Assembly: GCF_009795805.1 (NCBI RefSeq)
Contig: NZ_WTEY01000003.1
Span: 62,001 to 126,000 of the forward strand
From: Gilliamella sp. Pra-s52
GTDB taxonomy: Bacteria; Pseudomonadota; Gammaproteobacteria; Enterobacterales; Orbaceae
DNA: 64,000 nucleotides
Reading direction: 5' to 3'
Part shown: positions 27,898-36,771 of the stretch, in pieces
Numbering within the stretch: position 1 is the first letter of the stretch
Layout of the letters: each line of letters begins with the position of its first letter
The notes under the pieces: generated by a model
Databases searched by the model: none
The model's input: the letters and a program-made list of their open reading frames with translations, nothing else
Told to the model about the DNA's origin: nothing
Translations under genes and position numbers: made by a program

Positions 27898-28197
27898 ATG
27901 ACAAGACAACTAAGTAGTGAATTTAAACGAGAGTGTGCAGAATTAGTTCTGAATTATGGTTATGCACATAAAGATGCCGCAAAAACAATGAATGTTAGTA
28001 TTTCATCAATCCAGCGTTGGGTAACGCAATATAGAAAAGAACGACAAGGTATTACGCCTAAAAGTAGTGCGCTGACACCTGAGCAAAAACGAATACAAGC
28101 TTTAGAGAAACAAGTTAAACAGCTGCAAAGTGATAATCAATTATTAAAAAAAGCTTCAGCCTTCTTCGCAATGGAAATGACAAGCGGCAACAAATAG
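27898..28197 (+). CDS. IS3-family transposase OrfA
   Basis: The 99-residue protein has a helix-turn-helix (HKDAAKTMNVSISSIQRWVTQY) and a leucine-zipper region (RIQALEKQVKQLQSDNQLLKKA). An A7G slippery run in the LLKKAS codons fits -1 frameshifting into the OrfB frame. A good ribosome-binding site (AAAGGAG) precedes the ATG. Confidence 0.85.
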   Translation: MTRQLSSEFKRECAELVLNYGYAHKDAAKTMNVSISSIQRWVTQYRKERQGITPKSSALTPEQKRIQALEKQVKQLQSDNQLLKKASAFFAMEMTSGNK

Positions 28198-29042
28198 CGT
28201 TAATGTTGAAGAAGGCAGGAAATAAACCATCTCAAATCTGCCGATGTTTATTAGTGTCGCCCAGTACTTTTTATTATTGAACTAAACATCGTGCATTTAA
28301 ATTGATTAATACTAGGCTTGAAATAGCCATGAAATCAATTCATAACGAAATGGATGGCATATATGGAAAAAGAAGAATGCTCGTTGAACTGATTAAAAAA
28401 GGGGTTAAGCTTGGTTTAGATAAGGTCAGACGCTTAATGAAGACATTAGGTCTCGTTGCAAAAAGACCGAAACAACATGTCTATCCTAGCGGTGATAAAT
28501 CATCGATACTTGCACCAAACCATTTAAATCGACAATTTAATCCTGCGACAATTAATCGATATTGGACTGGTGATATTACCTATATTCGAACAAGGCAAGG
28601 CTAGCTCTATCTGGCTGTTGTCATGGATTTATGCTCTCGGCGTATTATTGGATGGGCCTTTTCTGACAAGCCTAATAGTAACCTTACGGTTAAAGCATTA
28701 AATATGGCAATACAGCGGCGTAAAGGAGAAAGCCCAACTTTATTTCATTGCGATCAGGGAATTCAATATCGCAGTGAACAGTCCCAACGGATATTAGCAT
28801 CTTATCAAATTACCTTTAGCATGAGCCGAGCAGGAAATTGCTTAGACAATGCCGTGACTGAGCGATTTTTTAGATCATTAAAATCAGAAAGGAGCAACTA
28901 TCGAGATTATGTAACCAGAGAGCAAGCAATAGCTGATATTATTGATTATATCGAACCTATTTATAATCAAAAAAGAAGACATTATAAACGGGAATTTATT
29001 TCACCTGCAGAATTTGAATACAAATTACTAAAAACGGCCTAA
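28150..29042 (+). pseudogene. IS3-family transposase OrfB with two nonsense codons
   Basis: The frame reads through the HTH_21 part (SQICRCLLVSPSTFYY) to a TGA, then MDGIYGKRRM...YWTGDITYI, then a TAG in TRQG*LYLAVVMDL, then the core LFHCDQGIQYRSE and NAVTERFFRSLKSE. Both stops stand where related proteins have Trp, so both are probable G-to-A changes of TGG. The catalytic Asp and Glu residues remain. The element is inactive by itself. Confidence 0.8.
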
Positions 29043-29086
29043 GATTGTCTCCAAGTTTTGTTGACCGTTACAGTAAAGATATTGTC

Positions 29087-29428
29087 CTAAGAATTTTTTA
29101 AACTAATTTTGCATAAGTTAATAATTTTTTTAGAAATGTTTTTTCTATAGAAAACGCTTTTTTTTAATCCTAAAGATCCATTCTTAATGCATATAATTAA
29201 ATCGCTATCATCAATCGGAAAATCATTATCTTCAAGGAAAATATCAACAACCGCTTCAGCAAATGAATTTGGAATTCTACTCAATGCCATATTAAATATA
29301 TTACTTTTTACTTTTAAATGTTTCAATTTTGACTCTATTATAATAGATGAATTTTCTTCCCATCTCTTTGAAAATATAACAAAATCTTGTTCATCCATGT
29401 TTTCTCTAAGTATTATTTTAGCAACCAC
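29087..29428 (-). CDS. Putative immunity protein of Rhs tip 5
   Basis: The 113-residue protein is not recognised by family. It lies seven bases after the stop of an Rhs C-terminal tip and has a typical immunity profile: small, soluble, moderately acidic (MDEQDFVIFSKRW, IFLEDNDFPIDDSDLIICI). A GTG start with AAGGAG upstream is used; an ATG ten codons later is an alternative. Confidence 0.6.
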   Translation of the reverse strand: MVAKIILRENMDEQDFVIFSKRWEENSSIIIESKLKHLKVKSNIFNMALSRIPNSFAEAVVDIFLEDNDFPIDDSDLIICIKNGSLGLKKSVFYRKNISKKIINLCKISLKNS

Positions 29429-29434
29429 GTTTCT

Positions 29435-30152
29435 TTAACTCCTTTTTCCATAATTTGGTATCTTTTTAGATAAGGAATCAACTTGAGAACCATTATGAGC
29501 TTTAAAAATATTACCATCCTTATCAAGGATAAGATTTTTATCATAAATATGACCATGTGGTGTACTTTGCCAAGGATCTACATCATTAGCATGAACACGA
29601 ATGATATAGCCACCAATTTTAACAGTCCATAAACCAAATGGGTCTATATGTGTCATCGCATCAGACGCATACTGATACAGATTAAACCCACCCAGCAACC
29701 CAATTGGGTCAGGCTGGATAAAGCGTCCTATATCCGGATCATAATACCTAAAGGTATTGTAATGCAAGCCAGTTTCTCTGTCTAAGTATTATCCCTGATA
29801 TCTGAGGTTCTATTCTATGGGTTGGTGCTCAATTTCATGAATATGTTTACCCCATAGCTGGTAGCTGCATTCCCACAGTATGTCACCGTTTTCGTTGGTC
29901 AGTTCTTCCGGACAGCCGTTCAGGTCGGTGTGGTAGTAGCGGATATGTTGTTCTTGGTTGTTGTCGGTGTCTATGCGCGCCAGCGGTTCTTAGCTCTTCT
30001 GGTCGGTGTAGAGATAGACACTTTGCTGTTTGTCGTAGTGGGTTTCCTGCAATAGTCTGAGTCCGTCCCACAGGAAGCGGGTGCGGTTGCAGGGGTTACC
30101 ATTGCGGTCGAGTTGGTGTTTTTCGATACGTCGGCCGAGGGCGTCGTAAATA
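29435..30152 (-). pseudogene. Rhs core C-terminal fragment with toxin tip 5
   Basis: The fragment starts inside the Rhs core (DALGRRIEKHQL...TRFLWDGLRLLQE) and carries three in-frame stops (after YTDQKS, HQPIE and LRYQG). The core end [21 protein letters not shown] and junction IDPFGL are followed by a tip of about 70 residues ending [17 protein letters not shown]...YGKRS, with a [12 protein letters not shown] segment. The part from the last stop on (110 residues) is open. The toxin activity is unknown. It is a displaced, truncated Rhs tip, not a full effector. Confidence 0.75.
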
Positions 30153-30182
30153 ATATAAATATGTAAAAATATATTTTTTATT

Positions 30183-30455
30183 TTAATTTTTTATATTTAA
30201 ATAATCTAAAAAAATTCTAAATATAGATAGTAATTCATTAAACGAAGTAAATTCTTCCCTTTTATTAATTTTATATTGATTAGTATTTAAATCTATTATT
30301 TCAGACATGCAACTTAGATCATCCCAAACAGTAAATCGGCCAATATAAATATCATTTTCAAAATCGATAACGATACTTTCTGATGAATCATTTTTATTAT
30401 AAATATAAGAGTAGTTAGTATTTTTGGATATCCAAAATTTAAATTTATTTAACAT
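30183..30455 (-). CDS. TriTu-like immunity protein
   Basis: The 90-residue protein has the pattern IVIDFENDIYIGRFTVWDDLSCMSEIIDL, which resembles the TriTu immunity family that protects EF-Tu-modifying Rhs toxins. It directly follows, and overlaps by seven bases, a fragment resembling the matching TreTu toxin, which supports the call. Naming is from memory of the families; a profile search would settle it. Confidence 0.6.
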   Translation of the reverse strand: MLNKFKFWISKNTNYSYIYNKNDSSESIVIDFENDIYIGRFTVWDDLSCMSEIIDLNTNQYKINKREEFTSFNELLSIFRIFLDYLNIKN

Positions 30456-30754
30456 TTTGATTGTATTTCCTCATTAATTTTTTCTGCCTTAACACGAATG
30501 TTGCTTGCTTTAGGCATCTCAGGCACGGAGAGTCCTTTACGTTGCGCTAAGCGACCTTCTAAAGAATTTTGTCCTACTATTTTTGCCCATCCTTCATTTG
30601 TGGGAATTATAGATTTTTTAGAAATATCAAATTCAACATATAAAGCTCCATTTTTTGCTTGTTTACCAAAAGCATTAACATCTGCGCCCAAATTTAGCGT
30701 CAATAAGCCTAAATGTGTTGTAATGTAAACTAGGTTACAGTCAATGTATTGCTC
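30449..30754 (-). pseudogene. TreTu-like ADP-ribosyltransferase toxin, C-terminal fragment
   Basis: The open frame (about 101 residues, no upstream Rhs core) contains LNLGADVNAFG, YVEFDISKKS and WAKIVGQNSLEGRLAQRKGLSVPEMP, like the end of the TreTu toxin of Rhs effectors, which ADP-ribosylates EF-Tu. A TAA precedes it in frame and the N-terminal part of the domain and the Rhs cage are missing, so it is probably inactive. The overlap with the immunity gene keeps the original toxin-immunity layout. Confidence 0.55.
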
Positions 30755-30793
30755 TTAGAATTGCTATCTCTATGACAAAATTTGACTGTAACA

Positions 30794-31012
30794 TTATCTG
30801 ACGCCATTTTCGTAATGATAGTGTTCAAGCATTTGTTCTTTATTTTGAATGCACCACTCATAACCGCCAATATCTATGGGCATTTTTGTTAATACCCCAG
30901 TTAATTTATTAAGTTTCAACTAATTGTCCGCATTTTCAAGAGAAGAAAATACAGCAGAAACCATTGGAATACCATCTTTCTTAAAAACCCATACCCAACT
31001 GCTATCTTTCAT
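30794..31012 (-). pseudogene. DUF7710-like small protein, interrupted
   Basis: The frame reads MKDSSWVWVFKKDGIPMVSAVFSSLENA, a TAG, and LNKLTGVLTKMPIDIGGYEWCIQ then EQMLEHYHYENGV. This W-V-F-x-x-D-G, L-T-G-T-L and EHYHYE-ending pattern matches small DUF7710 proteins often found beside Rhs genes. One nonsense codon replaces a residue near position 31. It was probably an immunity-like gene of the array. Confidence 0.55.
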
Positions 31013-31108
31013 AATATGTCACCTAATTAGTTTATTTACCTTAATATAGTTAGCAAAGAAATAAAAGCTATGAAGATTTAGATATACGATCTTTTTTACA
31101 TTTATTAA

Positions 31109-31402
31109 TTACTCTAATAATGAGAAAGCATGATGAAATTCTTCGTTTTTTATCAAATCCTGTATCGTTTTGTTTATCACTTTGTCATTTAAATTTTCAA
31201 CAATAATCATATCTGATGCCCCAAAATATAAGCCATTACAACACTCTTTTGTCTCTTTATACTTATTTAAAATAGAAATTATATTTTCGATAGTGAAAAA
31301 TGTTGCAGCATACCGCTTTCCATTGTCTAAAAAAACTTCAACATCAACATTGTCAGTTACCTGATTAAGATCTTGATCATATTTTAAAATTTTAATATTC
31401 AT
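31109..31402 (-). CDS. Putative immunity protein of Rhs tip 3
   Basis: The 97-residue acidic protein (MNIKILKYDQDLNQVTDNVDVEVFLDNGKRYAATFF at its start, split here by description only as a beta-rich region) starts five bases after the stop of the Rhs tip with a RelE-like toxin. No family name can be given. Its position and size are those of a cognate immunity gene. Confidence 0.6.
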   Translation of the reverse strand: MNIKILKYDQDLNQVTDNVDVEVFLDNGKRYAATFFTIENIISILNKYKETKECCNGLYFGASDMIIVENLNDKVINKTIQDLIKNEEFHHAFSLLE

Positions 31403-31407
31403 AATAT

Positions 31408-32421
31408 TTAAGCACCTCTACCAAATACTTTTAAAACTTCATTGATAACTGTTTGCTGGTTAGCCTTATCAGATTTACCTAATATTACAATTATACTATC
31501 ATTTATTTCCCTGAAATGAACACGTGCCCCATCTCGAGCTCTAACTTCAGAAATTCCATGACCTATGGGTTTGGTTCCAATACCCGAATTTTTATTATTC
31601 AAAGAAAGTTGTTTTGTTAAATGATCGATACTTGATTGATGCGATTTTCCTGTAATCTCGGCTTCTTTAACAAGTTTATTACTTTCTTTTATTCGCGAAT
31701 GAATTTTGAAACAACTCAATCCCCACGGATCCACCCAAGTGAACCCATCAGGCGCATACTGATACAGATTCAAACCACCTAGCAGCCCAATCGGATCCGG
31801 CTGGGTAAAGCGTCCTATATCTGAATCATAATACCTAAAGATGTTGTAATGCAAGCCGGTTTCCCTGTCTAAATATTGTCCCTGATATCTGAGGTTCTGC
31901 TCTATGGGTTGGTGTTCGATTTCATGAATCCGTTTTCCCCATAGCTGATAGCTGCATTCCCACAGTATTTTACCGTTTTCATCAGTCAGCTCTTCTGGAC
32001 AGCCGTTCAGGTCGGTGTAGATATAGACACTTTGCTGTTTATCGTAGTGGATTTCCTGCAATAGTCTGAGTCCGTCCCACAGGAAGCGGGTGCGGTTGCA
32101 GGGGTTACCGTCGCGGTCGAGTTGATGTTTTTCGATACGTCGACCGAGGGCGTCGTAGAGGTAGCGGTATCGTTCGGTTGTGTTGAATCGTTCGATGTGT
32201 ACTTCGCTCAGGCGGTGTTCGGCATCGTAGTGGTAGTACTGGGTACCGCCTGTGGTTTGTTTGTTCTGGACTCTGCCATGCTGATCGTAGTGGTAGTGGT
32301 GGTTTCTGAAGTTGAGCAGTTGGTTAAAGCGGATAAGGTTGTGGTTGTGGCTTTGTTCGTGTCTGCTGTGATATTTGCTGACTAGGCGGTCGAGGTTGTC
32401 GTATTCGTAGGGCAATATCAT
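31408..32421 (-). CDS. Truncated Rhs protein with RelE-like C-terminal toxin (tip 3)
   Basis: The 337-residue frame is the longest uninterrupted Rhs piece. It has YD-repeat core (YHYDQHGRVQNKQTTGG, RYRYLYDALGRRIEK), then [14 protein letters not shown] and junction WVDPWGL. The tip is about 100 residues and ends GHGISEVRARDGARVHFREINDSIIVILGKS, a RelE/ParE-like pattern of an mRNA interferase fold. It lacks the N-terminal 1000 or so residues of a full Rhs cage. Between YTD and LNGCPEE it lacks 26 residues that tip 5 keeps. Confidence 0.75.
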   Translation of the reverse strand: MILPYEYDNLDRLVSKYHSRHEQSHNHNLIRFNQLLNFRNHHYHYDQHGRVQNKQTTGGTQYYHYDAEHRLSEVHIERFNTTERYRYLYDALGRRIEKHQLDRDGNPCNRTRFLWDGLRLLQEIHYDKQQSVYIYTDLNGCPEELTDENGKILWECSYQLWGKRIHEIEHQPIEQNLRYQGQYLDRETGLHYNIFRYYDSDIGRFTQPDPIGLLGGLNLYQYAPDGFTWVDPWGLSCFKIHSRIKESNKLVKEAEITGKSHQSSIDHLTKQLSLNNKNSGIGTKPIGHGISEVRARDGARVHFREINDSIIVILGKSDKANQQTVINEVLKVFGRGA

Positions 32422-32555
32422 TTTTCCCTACTAAATATTCTTTAAATATATTAATGGCATAAACAGTCAAAACGAAAATATTTACTTGATTTAGGCAATT
32501 AAATAAGTGTAATTTTATTTCTAGAATAAACTGAATGTTTAAATCTAATTAAAAT

Positions 32556-33008
32556 TTATAAAGTTGGAGTCTTTAACTTATTTAATATAATTGCTGGTGG
32601 TAAATCGGTATCCTGATAAATTATAGTACTTCCACTACAGAAACATATTTCTATTTGTTCTATATTATTTATATGATTTATTTTATACTCTGGTAATAAT
32701 TGGATGATATTGGACTGTAATATATTATTAAAATTCATTGTCATTATTCCATACATATCATTAATAGCTATATTATTATAATCCTTTCTATTGTCAGATA
32801 AATTAATTATTTCGTAGTTATTATACTCCTTTTTATAAATACCTATTTCTATATCAAAGGATCCTATTTTAACAGTATACAAAGTTGCTGATTTCATCGG
32901 TTCTATTTGACAACAATGAAAAAAATAGTCTCTCTTTAAAGACGGTAGACACTTTAAAAACCCGCCATTGTTAATAATATCAATAATATCTATATTTAAT
33001 ATTTCCAT
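32556..33008 (-). CDS. Putative immunity protein of Rhs tip 2
   Basis: The 150-residue protein is unknown. It follows Rhs tip 2 with its start within the last bases of the tip region. It is acidic, with a VKIGSFDIEIGIYKKEYNNYEI beta-rich centre. The ATG at MEILNIDIIDI is preferred over an upstream GTG because an AGGGTG sits about 12 bases before it. Confidence 0.55.
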   Translation of the reverse strand: MEILNIDIIDIINNGGFLKCLPSLKRDYFFHCCQIEPMKSATLYTVKIGSFDIEIGIYKKEYNNYEIINLSDNRKDYNNIAINDMYGIMTMNFNNILQSNIIQLLPEYKINHINNIEQIEICFCSGSTIIYQDTDLPPAIILNKLKTPTL

Positions 33009-33010
33009 AT

Positions 33011-33643
33011 TTAACACCCTATCTTTTTCATTTTGCCAAGTTTTCCCTTTACTATGTCATGTTTTTTCAATGCTTTTTGTAAATGGTTCCATTCAGCCCC
33101 CTTACGTGACCACCTGATCTTGGCATTTTCCAAATAGTCGACAACTTTTGCTTTATTTCTAGGGTTGGATAAATAATCATCTAATTTATTAGTAGCTTTT
33201 TTCCAAGCAATTGATTCTTCATTCGTATTGCTAAATACAGGTTTGTAAATTATGTCGCCATTTTTTCGAGGTTTTATTGCAATCTCCATTTTGTCAATAT
33301 GAGCATATGCACCTTTAGTTGCCCAGTCATCAGCGAGAACATCAATTCCGTGTGATACATGCAACCCAAGTGGATCGACCCAAATCAACCCATTAGGCGC
33401 ATACTGATACAAATTAAACCCGCCAGCTAAACCAATCAGGTCAGGCTGGGTAAAGCGTCCTATATCTGAATCATAATACCTAAAGGTGTTGTAATGCAAG
33501 CCAGTTTCTCTGTCGAAGTATTGTCCCTGATATCTGAGGTTCTGCTCTATGGGTTGGTGTTCGATTCCATGAATGTGTTTACCCCATAGTTGGTAGCTGC
33601 ATTCCCACAGTATTTCGCCATTTTCATCGGTCAGTTCTTCCGG
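33011..33643 (-). pseudogene. Rhs core C-terminal fragment with toxin tip 2
   Basis: Open frame without its own start, beginning at PEELTDENGEILWECSYQLWGKHIH and continuing [43 protein letters not shown] and junction WVDPLGL. The tip (about 115 residues) contains VLADDWATKGAYAHIDKMEIAI, WSRKGAEWNHLQKALKKHD and ends in KMKKIGC. I do not recognise the toxin. Homology to the other Rhs fragments stops abruptly upstream, showing a recombination junction. Confidence 0.7.
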
Positions 33644-33677
33644 CTTTATTTCTAATACATCTGTTGCTGTATTTATG

Positions 33678-34037
33678 TTAAAATGGTTCTAAGTAAAAGT
33701 CACTATCTATGAAACAATACTCTAGCCAATATCCAGATTCTTTACTGTATCCCTGTAATATAAGATTATTACTTTCAATAGATATTTTCTGAATATATTC
33801 AAAAAACTCTAATTCATGTCCGAATAACTTTTTTTGTACAAAACTATTATTTAAATCATTGACAATAAAAACTTTCGCTTCAAAAAATGACCAATTAAAA
33901 ACTGTCAAACTAATATTACTGATGTACTGTTTTTTCTCTAGATCGTAAACTGAATCAAAATATATCTTAATTTCATTAGAAAATATTTTAGTATCCAAAA
34001 TATTACAATCTGCTGTTTCTATATGTTGTATATTCAT
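33678..34037 (-). CDS. Putative immunity protein of Rhs tip 1
   Basis: The 119-residue protein (start MNIQHIETADCN) is acidic and soluble, with a beta-rich centre and the C-terminus YWLEYCFIDSDFYLEPF. It follows Rhs tip 1 at once (start 3 bases after its stop). I use the ATG rather than an upstream TTG. No family is recognised. Confidence 0.6.
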   Translation of the reverse strand: MNIQHIETADCNILDTKIFSNEIKIYFDSVYDLEKKQYISNISLTVFNWSFFEAKVFIVNDLNNSFVQKKLFGHELEFFEYIQKISIESNNLILQGYSKESGYWLEYCFIDSDFYLEPF

Positions 34038-34039
34038 TT

Positions 34040-34666
34040 TTAACAACCTATTTTGTTATGAGCAGCCAGTGACTTTCAATCAACAATGTTACCGTTAATA
34101 TTTAAAGAGTTTCCTGCCTTATCATACAGATGAGCATGATGGTATAAAGTCACTTTATCAGGCGGATCTAATCTAACGGCTGTTGTTCCAGTATCTGTAT
34201 ATTTCCACTGTGCAAACGCCCCATCAGGAGATCCTCCTTTCCATGAAATGTTTTCAGATTTTGATAAAATATCGCTAATCTATTCTCTTGTCATATTTGC
34301 AAGATCCAATCCAACGAGTGGATTGTCAGATAGCTCCCACGGATCAATCCAAGTCAACCCATCAGGTGCATACTGATACAGATTAAAACCACCAGCTAAG
34401 CCTATTGGATCTGGCTGGGTAAATCTACCAATATCTGGATCATAGTACCTGAAGGTGTTGTAATGCAAGCCGGTTTCTCTGTCTAGATACTGTCCCTGCT
34501 ACCTGAGGTTTTGTTCTATGGGTTGGTGCTCGATTTCATGAATGTGTTTACCCCATAGCTGGTAGCTGCATTCCCACAGTATTTCGCCGTTTTCATCGGT
34601 CAGTTCTTCCGGACAGCCGTTCAGGTCGGTGTGGTAGTAGCGGATATATTGTTCTTGGTTGTTGTC
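34040..34666 (-). pseudogene. Rhs core C-terminal fragment with broken toxin-24-like tip 1
   Basis: Core sequence (from DNNQEQYIRYYHTDLNGCPEEL to LTWIDPWEL) has a TAG in place of the Tyr codon in [13 protein letters not shown]. The tip carries two more stops. Read through, it contains WKGGSPDGAFAQWKYTDTGTTAVRLDPPDKVT, HHAHLYDKAGN and LNINGNIVD, resembling the Bacterial toxin 24 family of polymorphic toxins, putative nucleases. It joins a truncated insertion element upstream. Confidence 0.65.
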
Positions 34667-34796
34667 GTGTAAATACCAGCTTCAGCTTCTTTTAAAATAG
34701 CTACGATTTGATGTTCAGTCATTTTTTTCATAATTAAATCCCCTTTACTTTTATCATAGAGAATTTTCTACTTTTTTGCTGTGCAATTTTAGGGGA
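34667..34796 (-). mobile_element. Truncated IS3-family (IS407-like) element end
   Basis: One IS end (CCCCTAAAATTGCACAGC) is followed by an ATG and MKKMTEHQIVAILKEAEAGI, the start of an IS407-group OrfA. The rest of the IS is gone; the frame joins Rhs core sequence directly, so the junction arose by deletion. Confidence 0.6.
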
Positions 34797-35008
34797 TAGT
34801 TACATATTGAATATAAAACACGAAAATAAACAATATCATTATCTACGTTAGTTTTGTACTAAAAATAGGATATTTATAATCATTAAAATGTTAGTTGAAA
34901 GTTATTTTAAAACTGAGAATAGAGGGTTAGATAAAATAGTTAAGAACAAGGAGCTGAATATAGAGGAAACTAGACGCCCTTCACCATGCGGAGTGAAGAC
35001 GTATTTTA
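34797..35008. other. Non-coding stretch
   Basis: AT-rich, no supported gene. A short GC-richer patch near 34970-35000 (GACGCCCTTCACC...GTGAAGACGT) contains a small inverted repeat, a possible terminator for the DUF805 gene. Confidence 0.4.
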
Positions 35009-35389
35009 CTATTTTGACAATATTCTTGGGTTAGACCCGTATTGGTTGTCTCCTGAAGTTGGTTTTATTATTAAAGATGCACCTATTATAGCTCCTGGAC
35101 AGAGAAGATAAACAAAACACCACAGACCGCTTGTACCTATATCATGTAATCGTCTAATATTGTAAGACAACATTGTAAGAAAAGTAACGATAAAAATTAA
35201 CATTACGCAGATTCCTAATATAGCATCTGGTAATATTTTGTCCATACTGAATAGCAGTGCAAAAGAGAGCCATAGTATTATAATTTGAATAAGAATAAAA
35301 AATCCAAACTCGCTACGAGTCGAACGTCCTTTATAACAAAACATTTTTCTATAGCCATCAAACCATGAATTAATTGCTTTACTTAACAC
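35009..35389 (-). CDS. DUF805 inner-membrane protein
   Basis: The 126-residue protein has three to four membrane helices. The DUF805 hallmarks are YKGRSTRSEFGFF at the N-terminus and YNIRRLHDIGTSGLW before the last helices. Family function is unknown; YhaH/YhaI in E. coli are members. It lies alone inside the accessory island. Confidence 0.85.
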   Translation of the reverse strand: MLSKAINSWFDGYRKMFCYKGRSTRSEFGFFILIQIIILWLSFALLFSMDKILPDAILGICVMLIFIVTFLTMLSYNIRRLHDIGTSGLWCFVYLLCPGAIIGASLIIKPTSGDNQYGSNPRILSK

Positions 35390-35633
35390 TTAATACTCCC
35401 TATGTATTAAAATTTTAGTAAATATATAATAAATTAAAAGTTATCTCAAATATTTTATATTGATAAGGTAATAGAAATAGCTAAAACAATTCAACAAGAT
35501 TTATTTTCGTCAATTAAATGCCTGCCGCTATTATTTTGTAGTTTTGATAATATTGTTATTTATAATTAGTTTGTATTACTTATAAGTATTTTCAATTTAT
35601 TTTTCAATAAGGTATATGTGTTTAATTAATTGT

Positions 35634-35912
35634 AACAAAATCACTTAATTTTATTCTCCACCGTTGTTCAACATATTCTAATAACTCATCGAAATTAGAA
35701 AAAACATATTGTTCAAATGAAGTTATTGATTGAATCCACTATCATTATCAGTTAATGTAGGATATGCATAATATGTACGGAGCTTATATAGAAAAAACTC
35801 CTCTTCTTCATCTATTACTGGTCTTATAAGTTGATCTATATAAAGTGAATACAAGGAAAATTCCCATTCGTCATCTTCTTCCTCTGGTTTCTCATATTCA
35901 ATAGATAATCCT
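35634..35912 (-). pseudogene. 3' part of an unidentified acidic protein gene, IS-truncated and frameshifted
   Basis: The frame reads YEKPEEEDDEWEFSLYSLYIDQLIRPVIDEEEEFF to TLTDNDS, then needs a shift to continue SITSFEQYVFSNFDELLEYVEQRWRIKL to a stop near 35634. The N-terminal part is cut by the insertion element at 35905. Its acidic nature and surroundings suggest an immunity gene or Rhs accessory. Confidence 0.5.
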
Positions 35913-36751
35913 CGCCAAAAAAATGGACAAAAGTCGCCTCTATGATATAAATAAAAATCATAGGTGGCAAATATCATGGTCAAAAAATTTAGTATCGAAT
36001 TCAAACAACAATCAGTAAATTATGCGTTATCTAATGCACACCTTTCTATCAGCGAACTTGCCGACTATCTCGGTGCGGGTAAATCAAGCCTAGATAAATG
36101 GATTAGGCAACGTTCCCCCCCAATAAAACCAGCCGTCAAGAGTTAACGGCTGAGCAACAACGGATTATGGCGTTAGAAAAAGAGATTAAAGAACTGAAAA
36201 TGGCCAATGACATATTAAAAAGGTGCATGTGTACTTCATCAACAATCCAAATCGGTGAAGTACGCTTATATGAAAAACCATTTAATCTGCTATCCCGTTA
36301 CTAGGATATGCTCATTACTTGGTGTCAGTTGATCGGGTTATTATGCCTGGTTAAAAAGAGCAAACAAATCGGCCAAACTTAGCGAGTATATCCAAAAGCA
36401 GTATTGGCAATATAAGACCCATACACCAAACCTGCTTCATGATGTAAGGAAAACGGGCTATCAAGTGTCAGAAAGGACAATTAGCCGTGTTTTGCAACAA
36501 TTGGGATTACGGAGTAAATCAGCTCGTAAATTCAAGTATAAAATAGACACGACTCATCGTAACATTGAACCCAACCCGTTAGATAGGCAATTTAATCCTG
36601 ATAAGCTTAATACGACATGGATAACCGAGATTACTTATATTAAAACGGGTGAAAGTGGTTATATTTGTCGGTGATTATCGATTTATATGGACGAAAAGTG
36701 ATTGCTAGGCAAACGAGTCGCTACATAGACCGTGATTTTGGCGAGGATCAT
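35904..36751 (+). mobile_element. Internally deleted copy of the first IS3-family element
   Basis: Left end AATCCTCGCC and right end GGCGAGGATCA keep the terminal repeats of the 954-2192 element. The orfA and 5' orfB homologues are present in opposite orientation to the first copy. Sequence then jumps from the codons for RYIDR directly to the right terminal repeat, deleting the catalytic half of orfB. The orfB part also has a TCA-to-TGA stop. It is a non-autonomous derivative. Confidence 0.8.
35973..36660 (+). pseudogene. Transposase OrfA/OrfB remnants of the deleted IS copy
   Basis: OrfA starts MVKKFSIEFKQQSVNYALSN with the helix-turn-helix and then runs out of frame after WIRQRSP. OrfB fragments include VSERTISRVLQQLGLRSK, where the other copy has a stop instead of the first Q, and TTWITEITYIKTGES, where the first catalytic Asp is replaced by Glu. 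The copy therefore helps reconstruct the ancestral transposase. Confidence 0.75.
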
Positions 36752-36771
36752 GGAAAATAGAACGGTTATCA

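Larger units (their letters stand above)
27827..29074 (+). mobile_element. Second IS3-family insertion sequence, decayed
   Basis: About 1.25 kb with terminal inverted repeats ACTGTAACGGT/ACCGTTACAGT. It encodes an intact OrfA and a broken OrfB in the -1 frame. It is unrelated to the first IS by its ends and transposase. The right flank leads directly into the Rhs array. No obvious target duplication. Confidence 0.85.

Noticed and set aside
32122-32385. Val-rich 87-codon frame opposite the Rhs core
   Set aside because: It is the antisense of Rhs YD-repeat codons and has a biased composition that follows from them.
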